From an uncultured Roseburia sp. (GTDB taxonomy: Bacteria; Bacillota; Clostridia; Lachnospirales; Lachnospiraceae), in the NCBI GenBank assembly GCA_947070915.1, contig CAMTDY010000004.1, positions 1 through 40,984 of the forward strand: DNA of 40,984 bases, read 5' to 3'. Made by a program: the position numbers and the translations under genes. A model generated the notes under the pieces. It searched no databases. It saw only the letters and a list, made by a program, of their open reading frames with translations, and was not told the origin of the DNA. Below, in pieces: positions 9,045 to 17,153 of the stretch; the first letter of the stretch is position 1, and every line of letters starts with the position of its first letter.

Positions 9045-9094
9045 AGGGGCTGTCAGGGGCGAAGATATATTTATAATTTGATAAAAAGACAAAT

Positions 9095-9130
9095 AAACAG
9101 GGATCTGGTTGATTACCAGATCCCTGTTTT
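9095..9130. terminator. Bidirectional intrinsic terminator between pta and the aminotransferase
   Basis: A perfect 15-bp stem, AAACAGGGATCTGGT (9095-9109) with its complement at 9115-9129, encloses a 5-nt loop. A-rich sequence lies on the left and T-rich on the right, so it can end transcripts from both convergent genes. Confidence 0.92.
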
Positions 9131-9168
9131 AAGCTATCTTCTTATCTGTCCGCAAAGGGTGTTTCCCA

Positions 9169-10455
9169 TTATTTGGTTTCCAGAATTTTTTCTATACTAA
9201 CCAGCTTTACACAGAGCACAAACAGATCTGCTGCCTGAGCCAGTTCTTCCAGCGTTGGGAAAGATGGAGCAAGACGGATATTGCTGTCTTTCGGATCTTT
9301 GCCATAAGGATAGGTGGCGCCGGCGCCGGTCAAGGTGACACCTGCCTCTTTGCATTTGGCAACGATCTTTTTTGCACAGCCTTCCATGGCCTCAAAAGAG
9401 ATGAAATAGCCTCCGTAAGGTTTTTCCCAGCTGGCAATACCCGTACCGGCCAGCTCTTTTTCGAGGACATCCAGAACCGCTTCAAATTTTGGCCTCATTT
9501 CATCTGCGTGTTTTTTCATATGCTGTTTGAGACCATCTAAATTTTTAAAATAGGTCACATGTCGCAGCTGATTGATCTTGTCATAGCCAATGGTCTGGAT
9601 CGTCAGCTGTTTTTTAATGTCATCCAGATTTGCTTTTGAGGCGGCTAGGGCGGCGATGCCGGCACCAGAAAAACTTACTTTGGAAGTGGAAGCGAACTCA
9701 TACACAATATCCGGATTGCCTGCCTTTTCACATTCACTGATAATATCTAATATTTCTGCCTGGTGGTCTTCATAGAGATGATGAATTGCGTAGGCGTTGT
9801 CCCAGTAGATGCGGAAATCTTTTGCTGCCGGTTTCAGACTGGCAAAACGTCTGACGGTGTCGTCGCTGTAGTTGATCCCCTGGGGATTGGAGTATTTGGG
9901 GACACACCAGATGCCTTTTACAGTTTCGTCATGGTTTACAAGGTCTTCCACCAGATCCATATCAGGACCGTCCTGTGTCATGGGAATATTGATCATCTCA
10001 ATGCCAAAACGTTCGGTGATGGCAAAGTGCCTGTCGTAACCGGGTACCGGACACAGAAATTTGATCTTATCTAATTTACACCAGGGAGTGTTTCCAAGAA
10101 CACCGTGGGTATAGGACCTGGAAATCGAATCGTACATAATGGACAGACTGGCATTTCCAAACATAATAACATGTTCCGGAGCCGTTCCCATCATCTCTGC
10201 CATAAGCTGTTTTGCTTCCGGAATTCCGTCAAGACCACCGTAGTTGCGACAGTCTAGGCCGTCACTTGCCAGAAAACCGGATTTTGAGGTGAGGACATCC
10301 AGAAGTCCCAGAGAGATATCCAGCTGGGAAGTGCTTGGTTTTCCTCTTGACATATCCAATTGAAGACCGCATGCCTTTTTTTCCTCAAATTTAGCTTCCA
10401 ATTTTGATTTCAGAGCAAGCAGATCTTCCTTGCTCTGCTGACTGTAATATTCCAT
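9169..10455 (-). CDS. PLP-dependent aminotransferase, fold type I (aspartate aminotransferase-like)
   Basis: This 428-residue protein resembles the aspartate-aminotransferase family of PF12897, which is distinct from classical AspC. Visible family features are LQLDMSRGKPS near the N-terminus, NYGGLDGIPEAKQLMAEMMG, the Asn/Asp pocket around WDNAYAIHHL, and the PLP-binding lysine in STSKVSFSGAGIAAL (Lys259). A longer reading is open to 10485. The ATG at 10455 is preferred because AGGAGG precedes it by six bases. It is the only supported - strand gene in the window and has its own promoter. Exact substrates are inferred; aspartate or other amino acids with 2-oxoglutarate are likely. Confidence 0.93.
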   Translation of the reverse strand: MEYYSQQSKEDLLALKSKLEAKFEEKKACGLQLDMSRGKPSTSQLDISLGLLDVLTSKSGFLASDGLDCRNYGGLDGIPEAKQLMAEMMGTAPEHVIMFGNASLSIMYDSISRSYTHGVLGNTPWCKLDKIKFLCPVPGYDRHFAITERFGIEMINIPMTQDGPDMDLVEDLVNHDETVKGIWCVPKYSNPQGINYSDDTVRRFASLKPAAKDFRIYWDNAYAIHHLYEDHQAEILDIISECEKAGNPDIVYEFASTSKVSFSGAGIAALAASKANLDDIKKQLTIQTIGYDKINQLRHVTYFKNLDGLKQHMKKHADEMRPKFEAVLDVLEKELAGTGIASWEKPYGGYFISFEAMEGCAKKIVAKCKEAGVTLTGAGATYPYGKDPKDSNIRLAPSFPTLEELAQAADLFVLCVKLVSIEKILETK

Positions 10456-10506
10456 GGTGAACCTCCTAAGTGTAAATATATGCATAAAACTCTTTTCAAC
10501 TTCACT

Positions 10507-10535
10507 ATTATATACAGATTATTTCATATTTTCAA
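10507..10535 (-). promoter_or_regulatory. Promoter of the aminotransferase gene
   Basis: On the - strand, TTGAAA (10535-10530) and TATAAT (10512-10507) are 17 bp apart. They lie about 50 bp upstream of the start codon in very AT-rich DNA. Confidence 0.8.
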
Positions 10536-10564
10536 GTTTTTTTTCAATTTTCAAAAGTTTACAG

Positions 10565-10593
10565 TTGTCTCTTTGAGGAAAAAAAGGTAAAAT
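10565..10593 (+). promoter_or_regulatory. Probable promoter of the secreted metzincin-like gene
   Basis: TTGTCT (10565-10570) and TAAAAT (10588-10593) have 17-bp spacing. They are divergent from the aminotransferase promoter; the two elements are separated by only 30 bp. Confidence 0.55.
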
Positions 10594-10648
10594 AAAAGAG
10601 AATGTTGACTTGTCGGCGGGAGCCGGCGGAGAGAAGGGATGAAGCGTA

Positions 10649-11557
10649 ATGAGGTTATGGAATAGAAAGAGGTTTCTGGCCCTTTGTCTGGCAGCTGTTC
10701 TGGTCGCCAGCATTCTGCCTGTCAGGACAGAGGTGGTCACGGCAGAGGAGCAGCCTGCTAGAATGTCAGAAAGCGAGTGGAAGAAACTGCCCACGGGAAG
10801 CGCCGGCGTACTGGAGGGGCGGTCTGTGCTGATCAGTATTTTTGTAGATGACAAGGTGAGCAAATGGACGAAAAAAGCAAAAAAAGAAGCAAACAAAAAA
10901 GTCCGGTCCGCGGCATCTTATATCCGCAGGCAGGCAAAAAAGTATGGAAAGAACGTTTCCTTAGTAGCAGACACAGAAAAATACAAGGATATCAGCTATT
11001 CTTTCCGGGTGAATAATAAAGTCAGTGACAGCATCCGAAGCCAGGATAAGCTGTATCAGAAAGTTATGAAATATGTGCGAAAGAACATTGATATTAACGG
11101 GCTCCGTTCCCGGTATAATACAGACAGTATCGGTTTTCTTTTTCATCTAAATAAATCGGGAACCAGTTCCACACTGGTTCATTATGCGGAAGAGGGCACT
11201 AAATTTTTTTATGAGTGCGCCACGTTATTTTCAAAATATGGAAAACAGGCGGAAGGAGCTTCTACCTATGCCCATGAGATCCTTCATCTCTTTGGGGCCA
11301 GGGATCTGTACGAGAGATCGCTGGCGGACGGGATCACCGCCTCCCTTGTCCGGCATATCGAAAAGAAGTTTCCAAAAGAGATCATGTACTCTACCTATGA
11401 CCGGAAAGGGCGTATGTTAAAGTACAGGATCACAAATCAGATCAGCCGGATCACTGCGTATTTTCTGGGCTGGAAGGACAGTGTGCCAGAGGTGAAAAAA
11501 TATGCACTTCCAAAACTTAAAGAAAAGGGCTGTTTTTATGAATGGACCTCCATTTAA
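10649..11557 (+). CDS. Secreted metzincin-like zinc metallopeptidase candidate
   Basis: I do not recognise a named family for this 302-residue protein. It begins with a clear signal peptide: basic MRLWNRKR, a hydrophobic core at about residues 9-23, and a likely cleavage region near 28-33. The rest is lysine-rich and secreted or surface-held. HEILHLFGARD at residues 209-219 fits the metzincin zinc signature HEXXHXXGXXH/D, with Asp as the third ligand as in snapalysin-type enzymes. EIMYS, about 30 residues later, could be the Met-turn. So His209, His213 and Asp219 would hold zinc and Glu210 would be the base. The start ATG has only a modest GAAGGG site. The neighbours are a divergent aminotransferase and a chemoreceptor, which give no clue to substrate. 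Peptidase activity is inferred from the motif alone. Confidence 0.7.
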   Translation: MRLWNRKRFLALCLAAVLVASILPVRTEVVTAEEQPARMSESEWKKLPTGSAGVLEGRSVLISIFVDDKVSKWTKKAKKEANKKVRSAASYIRRQAKKYGKNVSLVADTEKYKDISYSFRVNNKVSDSIRSQDKLYQKVMKYVRKNIDINGLRSRYNTDSIGFLFHLNKSGTSSTLVHYAEEGTKFFYECATLFSKYGKQAEGASTYAHEILHLFGARDLYERSLADGITASLVRHIEKKFPKEIMYSTYDRKGRMLKYRITNQISRITAYFLGWKDSVPEVKKYALPKLKEKGCFYEWTSI

Positions 11558-11627
11558 TTTCATGATATTGCCGGGATGAGGATACCGGAATAACATAGTA
11601 AAAATAAATCCAAAGGGGATGATAAAA

Positions 11628-13706
11628 ATGAATACAATAAGAAGAAAAATAGCAACGATCGCAGTGGTGTGCTCACTGATCATGGGACTGAGTCTGGGGA
11701 TTCTCAGCTTTCTGTTTTCCAGCGATATGGCGGACAGCGACTCCAAAGATTATATGCTGGCAAGGGCAGAAGAGAAAAAGACGCAGTTTGACGGGATTCT
11801 CACAAAGATCCAGCAGTCGGTAGACACGCTGACGGATATTGCAGTTGGAAATCTAAAAGATTTTAACAAATTTAAGACGGATCCGAAATATGTGGAAGCA
11901 TATACGAAGGGGCTGGAAGATACACTGCTCCATTTTGCGGAAAAAACGGATGGGGCACTGACGGCTTATATCCGGTATAATCCAGATTTTACCGAGCCCA
12001 CCTCCGGACTTTTCCTCACCAGAAACTCTACGAAAGACGGGTTTGAGAGTATTGAACCTACGGATTTCAGCACATTTGAAAAGGATGATCTGGAGCATGT
12101 AGGGTGGTATTATATTCCAGTTGAGAATAAAAAGCCAACCTGGATGAATCCATATTTGAACCAGAACATCAATGTGAGCATGATCTCTTATGTGGTGCCT
12201 GTTTATATGGAAGATGAATCCGTGGGGATCATAGGAATGGATATCAGTCTGGAGACCATTGAGAATATGATCTCGGAAGCTTCTATTTACGAAAATGGTT
12301 ATTCCTGTCTGGTTGACACAAACCATAACATCGTGGCCCATAAAGATTTTAAGCTGGGGGACAGCTTAAAGGATATGGCTCCGGAAGCAGAAAAGATCAT
12401 AAGCGATAAGGGGAAAGAGGATCAGGTAATTCCTTATCTGTATAAAGGGCAGAGTAAATTGATGTCATATCTGACACTGGCAAACGGAATGAAATACATA
12501 TTGACTGCCCCTGAATCGGATATTCAGGCAAAATCCATATCTTTGTTAAAGATCATGGCACTGTTCCTTCTGTGCGGTCTGCTCTGTTCCTGCATCTGCG
12601 GGTGGCTTATCAGTGGAAGGATCTCCAAGCCGATCCGCCGCATCACGGACCTGGTGGATCAGATCGCTAAACTGAATCTTAAAAAAGATCCCGGCATTCA
12701 GTCCCTTTCCCGCAGGAAGGATGAGATTGGCCAGATGTCCAGGGCGGTGGAACTGATGCAGAATGAATTTGGAAATATGACATCGGAGATCAGTGACTCC
12801 TGCGCGGTGGTAAAAGAAGGAGTGACGTCCCTGGATGAGGTCATGAGAACCACGAACGATCTCTGCCAGGACAATTCTGCTACGATGGAAGAGATGTCTG
12901 CCGGTATGGAGGAATCTGCCTCAACGATGGATATCATATTGAAAAATGTGGAAAATGTAAATGGAAATGTACAGGAAATCAATGAGGTATCTGTCCGAGG
13001 GCGCGATATATCCAGAGAGGTGAAGCAACGGGCAGAGGAATTGGAGAATCATACCAGAACCGCCAATGAGCGGACCAAAGAGGTTTATGAGGAATTAAAG
13101 GTAAATACAGAGTCAGCACTCCAGCAGGCGAAAGCTGTGGAGAAGATCCATGAATTGATCCAGGCCATCAGCGATATTTCCTCCCAGACCAATCTTTTGG
13201 CGCTGAATGCTTCCATTGAGGCTGCCAGAGCCGGGGAGGCAGGCAAAGGATTTGCTGTGGTGGCGTCAGAGATAGGAAGTCTGGCAGGCCAGACCCAGGT
13301 GTCGGCAGATGATATCAAGAAAATGGTCTATGAGGTGGAAAGTGCTGTAAAAAATATGGGATCCTGTATCAGCACCTCCACGGAATTTCTGGAAAAAACT
13401 GTGATGGGGGACTATCAGCAGTTTAGTGAGGTGGGTGTCGCTTATCGTTCAGATGCCGCCACCTTTGAAGAATTTATGGCATCGGTTCACCATCTGGTGG
13501 AAGATCTGACCAGGGCGATGGAAGAAATCGTTCAGTCCCTGAACCGTATCGGGCAGACCGTGGGAGAGTCGGCAGGAGGCGTCTCTGATATTGCGGATAA
13601 GACGAATCATCTGGCCGGCGCTGCCTCCCGTGCCCAGGAACTTGTGGATCAGAGCGGGGAGAAGATAGCAAAACTGGAACAGCTTTTGAGTGAGTTTACT
13701 TATTAG
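11628..13706 (+). CDS. Methyl-accepting chemotaxis protein with extracellular dCache-like sensor
   Basis: This is a full-length chemoreceptor of 692 residues. A membrane anchor at about 8-28 is followed by a roughly 270-residue extracytoplasmic domain. The pattern there (WYYIPVENKKPTWMNPYLN, then SYVVPVYMEDESVGIIGMDISLE) is typical of double Cache sensors of amino acids or other small molecules. A second membrane helix lies near 307-327, followed by a HAMP domain starting at SGRISKPIRRITDLV, then the helical signalling domain with tip SSQTNLLALNASIEAARAGE. GGGG at 11615-11618 touches an ATG at 11619, so the ATG at 11628, at proper spacing, is the better start. It reads MNTIRRKIATIAV. Confidence 0.95.
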   Translation: MNTIRRKIATIAVVCSLIMGLSLGILSFLFSSDMADSDSKDYMLARAEEKKTQFDGILTKIQQSVDTLTDIAVGNLKDFNKFKTDPKYVEAYTKGLEDTLLHFAEKTDGALTAYIRYNPDFTEPTSGLFLTRNSTKDGFESIEPTDFSTFEKDDLEHVGWYYIPVENKKPTWMNPYLNQNINVSMISYVVPVYMEDESVGIIGMDISLETIENMISEASIYENGYSCLVDTNHNIVAHKDFKLGDSLKDMAPEAEKIISDKGKEDQVIPYLYKGQSKLMSYLTLANGMKYILTAPESDIQAKSISLLKIMALFLLCGLLCSCICGWLISGRISKPIRRITDLVDQIAKLNLKKDPGIQSLSRRKDEIGQMSRAVELMQNEFGNMTSEISDSCAVVKEGVTSLDEVMRTTNDLCQDNSATMEEMSAGMEESASTMDIILKNVENVNGNVQEINEVSVRGRDISREVKQRAEELENHTRTANERTKEVYEELKVNTESALQQAKAVEKIHELIQAISDISSQTNLLALNASIEAARAGEAGKGFAVVASEIGSLAGQTQVSADDIKKMVYEVESAVKNMGSCISTSTEFLEKTVMGDYQQFSEVGVAYRSDAATFEEFMASVHHLVEDLTRAMEEIVQSLNRIGQTVGESAGGVSDIADKTNHLAGAASRAQELVDQSGEKIAKLEQLLSEFTY

Positions 13707-13758
13707 TAAGATGAAGGAATCAGTCAGCCGCGCAAGTCAGGTAACTTTCAATTTTGAC

Positions 13759-13787
13759 TTGACAGGTATCGGAATATTATTTATTAT
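13759..13787 (+). promoter_or_regulatory. Promoter of the valS T-box leader
   Basis: TTGACA (13759-13764) and TATTAT (13782-13787) are 17 bp apart. Transcription would begin around 13794, shortly before T-box Stem I. Confidence 0.8.
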
Positions 13788-13805
13788 AAAGGATATAGAT
13801 ATTAA

Positions 13806-14123
13806 AAAATGCTTTGACGAAGAGGAGTACATCAAAAAGGTCCCAAAAGAGAGAGTGTTCACCGGCTGAAAGACATTCGGGCAGCCTTGTGATGGAAGGT
13901 AGCTTCTGAGCAGGATTTTTGAACAGTGAAATACATGATATGGCACTTAGTAGAAAATAACGGTTTGCCCCGTTATCAGCAGAATGAGGAATAAAGTGAA
14001 CTCTTTATTTGAAATAAGGTGGTACCGCGAGCTCGAACCAGCTCGCCCTTATAAATGGGGTGGTACCGGATAAACCAGAAGATTTACAGCTTCGGACTGA
14101 TACCAGCCCGAAGCTGTTTTTTG
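13806..14123 (+). ncRNA. T-box tRNA-sensing leader of valS, with unusual features
   Basis: This is a T-box riboswitch. Basal Stem I TGCT/AGCA has a k-turn-like GAC/TGA, followed by GAAG (13819-13822) with CTTC (13903-13906). The specifier loop is AGGAGTA on the 5' side and GAAGGTAG (13895-13902) on the 3' side, closed above by CATCA/TGATG. The T-box core AAGGTGGTACCGCG (14016-14029) is in an antiterminator closed by ATAAGG/CCTTAT. The bulge TGGT predicts a tRNA with A73, which fits tRNA-Val. Counting the canonical way from GAA gives GGT (Gly) as specifier, and one base later gives GTA (Val). A second core, GGGGTGGTACCGG (14057-14069), is present. The terminator is at 14086-14122. Confidence 0.88.
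14086..14122 (+). terminator. T-box regulated terminator
   Basis: ACAGCTTCGG (14086-14095) pairs with CCGAAGCTGT (14108-14117), leaving a 12-nt loop, and six T follow. It does not overlap the antiterminator 3' strand directly, unlike most T-box leaders. The loop contains TACCAGCCC (14101-14109), which can pair in 8 of 9 positions with the second T-box core. Confidence 0.85.
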
Positions 14124-14140
14124 TCCGCTACAAGCCGCGC

Positions 14141-14200
14141 AGTTTCAGAAGGGCAGGCACATTCGTGCTTGCACGAAAATGTGCCTGCCCTTCTGAAACT
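14141..14200. repeat. Long inverted repeat between T-box terminator and valS
   Basis: The arm from 14141 to 14168 is the inverse of 14171-14200 apart from a 2-base insertion of A. It forms a stem of 28 pairs with a two-base tip, starting AGTTTCAGAAGGGCAGG. As RNA or cruciform DNA this would be very stable. No T-run follows. It resembles dispersed palindromic elements in Firmicutes genomes, and it is not part of the T-box fold. Confidence 0.85.
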
Positions 14201-14204
14201 ATGA

Positions 14205-14256
14205 GGCGCCAGCCTCAACGATGAGCCTGCGGAGCAGGCGAAGAGTGTGCGCGGCG
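14205..14256 (+). repeat. 52-bp direct repeat, copy 1
   Basis: This copy begins GGCGCCAGCCTCAACGATGA and ends GTGTGCGCGGCG. It is identical to 14295-14346, 90 bp further on. It carries the internal stem GCCTGC-GGA-GCAGGC. No reading frame explains it. Confidence 0.9.
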
Positions 14257-14294
14257 AAGAAAACGCGACCGTAAAAGGCAGTGTTCTTTAATTT

Positions 14295-14346
14295 GGCGCC
14301 AGCCTCAACGATGAGCCTGCGGAGCAGGCGAAGAGTGTGCGCGGCG
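14295..14346 (+). repeat. 52-bp direct repeat, copy 2
   Basis: This is an exact second copy of the 14205-14256 unit, 61 bp before the valS start. The 38-bp spacer between copies (14257-14294) holds no recognised signal. The rest of the 14124-14407 stretch has no gene. The valS ribosome site GAAAGGAAAGG lies just before the start. Confidence 0.9.
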
Positions 14347-14407
14347 CAGGAACAGCGTTCTCCAAGTTTGTGTTGCTTGTGGCGAAAGTAAGAAAGGAAA
14401 GGTAAAA

Positions 14408-17059
14408 ATGAAAAAAGAACTGGAAAAGAATTACAGCCCCAAAGACATAGAAGACCGTCTCTATACCAAATGGGTGAACAAAAAATATTTTCATGCAGAG
14501 GTAAATCCGGATAAAAAGCCGTATACCATCGTGATCCCGCCGCCGAACATCACGGGGCAGCTTCACATGGGCCATGCCCTGGACAATACGCTGCAGGACA
14601 TCATCATCCGGTTTAAGAGAATGCAGGGCTTTGAGGCTCTGTGGCTTCCAGGGACGGACCACGCTTCCATTGCCACCGAGGCAAAGATCGTGGAGTCAAT
14701 GAGAGAAGAGGGGCTTTCCAAAGAAGATATTGGAAGGGAGAAATTTTTGGAGAGAGCCTGGGACTGGAAAAAGCAGTACGGCGGCCGGATCGTATCCCAG
14801 CTGAAAAAGATGGGTTCATCCTGCGACTGGGACAGAGAGCGCTTTACCATGGATGAGGGCTGCAACAAGGCGGTAAAGGAAGTCTTTGTAAAACTGTACA
14901 ATAAGGGATTGATCTACCGGGGAGAGCGTATCATCAACTGGTGTCCCCACTGTCTCACTTCCATCTCCGATGCAGAGGTAGAGTACGAAGACCAGAAAGG
15001 TTATTTCTGGCATCTGCGCTATCCTTTTGCCGATGGCAGCGGATATATCAATCTGGCGACCACCAGACCGGAGACTCTGCTGGGAGATACTGCTGTGGCG
15101 GTAAATCCGAAAGATGGCCGGTATAAAGAGATGGTGGGGAAAAAGCTGGTTCTTCCTATCGTACATCGCGAGATTCCGCTGATCGCAGATGATTATGTGG
15201 ATATGGAGTTTGGTACCGGAGTGGTAAAGATCACACCGGCCCACGATCCCAATGATTTTGAAGTTGGTCTGCGCCACGATCTTCCTGTGATCCATGTGAT
15301 GACAGATGATGCGAAGATCGTGGATGAGTATGAAAAATATGCCGGCATGGACCGTTATGAGGCGAGAAAAGAGATCGTGAAAGATCTGGAGGCAGAGGGA
15401 GCCCTGGTCAAAGTGGAGGATCACGACCACAATGTAGGAACCTGCTACCGCTGCGGAACTACGGTAGAGCCCAAGGTGAGCAAACAGTGGTTTGTAAAAA
15501 TGAAACCTTTGGCGGGACCGGCGATCGATGCGGTAAAAAAGGGTGAGACCCATTTTGTTCCCGATCATTTTAATAAGACCTATTTTCACTGGCTGGAGAA
15601 TATCCGCGACTGGTGTATATCCCGCCAGCTCTGGTGGGGGCATCAGATCCCTGCCTTTTACTGTGACGACTGCGGCGAACTGGTAGTCACGAAAGAAAAT
15701 GAAGCAGTTTGTCCTAAATGTGGCAAAAAAATGCGTCAGGATCCTGATACCCTGGATACCTGGTTCAGTTCTGCGCTGTGGCCCTTTTCCACTCTGGGAT
15801 GGCCGGATGAAACGGAAGAGATGAAATATTTTTATCCCACCAATACCCTTGTGACCGGATATGATATCATTCCCTTCTGGGTTATGCGAATGATGTTCAG
15901 CGGGCTCGAGCAGACGGGACAGGTGCCCTTTGACACTGTGCTGATCCATGGTCTGGTGAGGGATTCCCAGGGGCGTAAGATGAGTAAATCCCTGGGCAAC
16001 GGCATCGATCCTCTGGAGGTCATTGACAAATATGGTGCGGATGCCCTGCGTCTGACGCTGGTGACAGGAAATGCGCCGGGAAATGATATGCGTTTTTACT
16101 GGGAGCGTGTGGAAGCGAGCCGTAATTTTGCCAATAAGGTTTGGAATGCTTCCCGCTTTATCATGATGAATTTTGCCCAGAATGAGGGTCTGGCAGACAA
16201 AGAGATAGATGTCTCCCAGTTTACCCAGGCGGATAAATGGATCCTTGCTAAATGCAATCAGTTGGCGAAAGATGTCACCGCACTGATGGAGACCTTTGAC
16301 CTGGGAATCGCCGTACAGAAGATTTATGACTTTATATGGGAAGAGTTCTGTGACTGGTATATCGAGATGGTAAAACCACGTCTGTATAATGAAAAGGACG
16401 AAACCAAGGCGGCGGCCCTTTATACTCTTAAGAATGTGCTGATCGATGCGCTGAAACTTCTTCATCCCTATATGCCGTTTATCACGGAAGAGATTTACTG
16501 TACTCTTATGGAAAATGAAGAGGCATCCATCATGGTTTCCGCCTGGCCGGAATATTCGGAGGAGATGGCGGCCTTTGTGGCAGATATGGAAGCCGTCGAG
16601 CGTATTAAGGAGGCTGTGAAAGGAATCCGAAATGTCCGGGGAGAGATGAACGTTCCACCGAGCAAAAAAGCAAAGGTGATTGTTGTGACAGAGGATGCCT
16701 CGGTACAAGAAATATTTGAGACTAATAAGGTGTTTTTTGCCACTCTGGGCTTTGCCAGCGAGGTGGTGATCCAGGGCGATAAATCCGGGATTGAACAGGA
16801 TGCTGTATCCGTAGTGATCGATAAGGGAACGATCTACATGCCCTTTGCGGAGCTTGTGGATGTAGCGAAGGAGATCGAACGTCTTCAGAAGGAAGAGAAA
16901 AAACTGATGGGAGAACTCAAACGTTCTGAGGGGATGCTGGGCAATCCTAACTTTGTAAATAAGGCGCCAGCCAAAAAGATAGAAGAGGAGAGGGCGAAAC
17001 TGGAAAAATACCAGAGTATGATGGCTCAGGTAAAAGAACGCCTTTCCCAGCTGATGTAA
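14408..17059 (+). CDS. valS: Valyl-tRNA synthetase
   Basis: This class I synthetase charges tRNA-Val and edits mischarged threonine. The 883-residue length is normal for bacterial ValRS. The HIGH-like motif appears as PPPNITGQLHMGHAL near residue 43, and the KMSKS loop as GRKMSKSLGNGIDP near residue 525. An inserted CP1 editing domain contains TTRPETLLGDTAVAVNP. CxxC pairs (CYRCG, CDDCG, CPKCG) suggest zinc sites. The C-terminal 65 residues form the coiled coil typical of ValRS (VAKEIERLQKEEKKLMGELKR). Expression is presumably set by the upstream T-box. The long repeat-filled gap between terminator and start codon is unusual. Confidence 0.98.
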   Translation: MKKELEKNYSPKDIEDRLYTKWVNKKYFHAEVNPDKKPYTIVIPPPNITGQLHMGHALDNTLQDIIIRFKRMQGFEALWLPGTDHASIATEAKIVESMREEGLSKEDIGREKFLERAWDWKKQYGGRIVSQLKKMGSSCDWDRERFTMDEGCNKAVKEVFVKLYNKGLIYRGERIINWCPHCLTSISDAEVEYEDQKGYFWHLRYPFADGSGYINLATTRPETLLGDTAVAVNPKDGRYKEMVGKKLVLPIVHREIPLIADDYVDMEFGTGVVKITPAHDPNDFEVGLRHDLPVIHVMTDDAKIVDEYEKYAGMDRYEARKEIVKDLEAEGALVKVEDHDHNVGTCYRCGTTVEPKVSKQWFVKMKPLAGPAIDAVKKGETHFVPDHFNKTYFHWLENIRDWCISRQLWWGHQIPAFYCDDCGELVVTKENEAVCPKCGKKMRQDPDTLDTWFSSALWPFSTLGWPDETEEMKYFYPTNTLVTGYDIIPFWVMRMMFSGLEQTGQVPFDTVLIHGLVRDSQGRKMSKSLGNGIDPLEVIDKYGADALRLTLVTGNAPGNDMRFYWERVEASRNFANKVWNASRFIMMNFAQNEGLADKEIDVSQFTQADKWILAKCNQLAKDVTALMETFDLGIAVQKIYDFIWEEFCDWYIEMVKPRLYNEKDETKAAALYTLKNVLIDALKLLHPYMPFITEEIYCTLMENEEASIMVSAWPEYSEEMAAFVADMEAVERIKEAVKGIRNVRGEMNVPPSKKAKVIVVTEDASVQEIFETNKVFFATLGFASEVVIQGDKSGIEQDAVSVVIDKGTIYMPFAELVDVAKEIERLQKEEKKLMGELKRSEGMLGNPNFVNKAPAKKIEEERAKLEKYQSMMAQVKERLSQLM

Positions 17060-17100
17060 ATCATCTAGTACAACGAAAATTAAGTCTTTGATATATTCAT

Positions 17101-17136
17101 ATGCCAGAATTCATTGTTGGATTCTGGCATTTTATT
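17101..17136 (+). terminator. Intrinsic terminator after valS
   Basis: ATGCCAGAAT (17101-17110) pairs perfectly with ATTCTGGCAT (17121-17130), enclosing a 10-nt loop. A TTTATT tail follows. Confidence 0.8.
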
Positions 17137-17153
17137 GAGCAGAGGATAAAAAT

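Noticed and set aside
13895..13902. Reading the T-box as a glycine-sensing leader
   Set aside because: The downstream gene is valS and the TGGT bulge matches a tRNA with A73, not tRNA-Gly with U73. Kept only as a register puzzle in the findings.
14205..14346. CRISPR array
   Set aside because: There are only two 52-bp units with a 38-bp spacer, no further repeats and no cas genes.
14816..16708. 630-codon open frame on the - strand inside valS
   Set aside because: It is a shadow of valS: its composition is rich in His, Arg and Ile with no recognisable domain, and the + strand frame is a certain synthetase.
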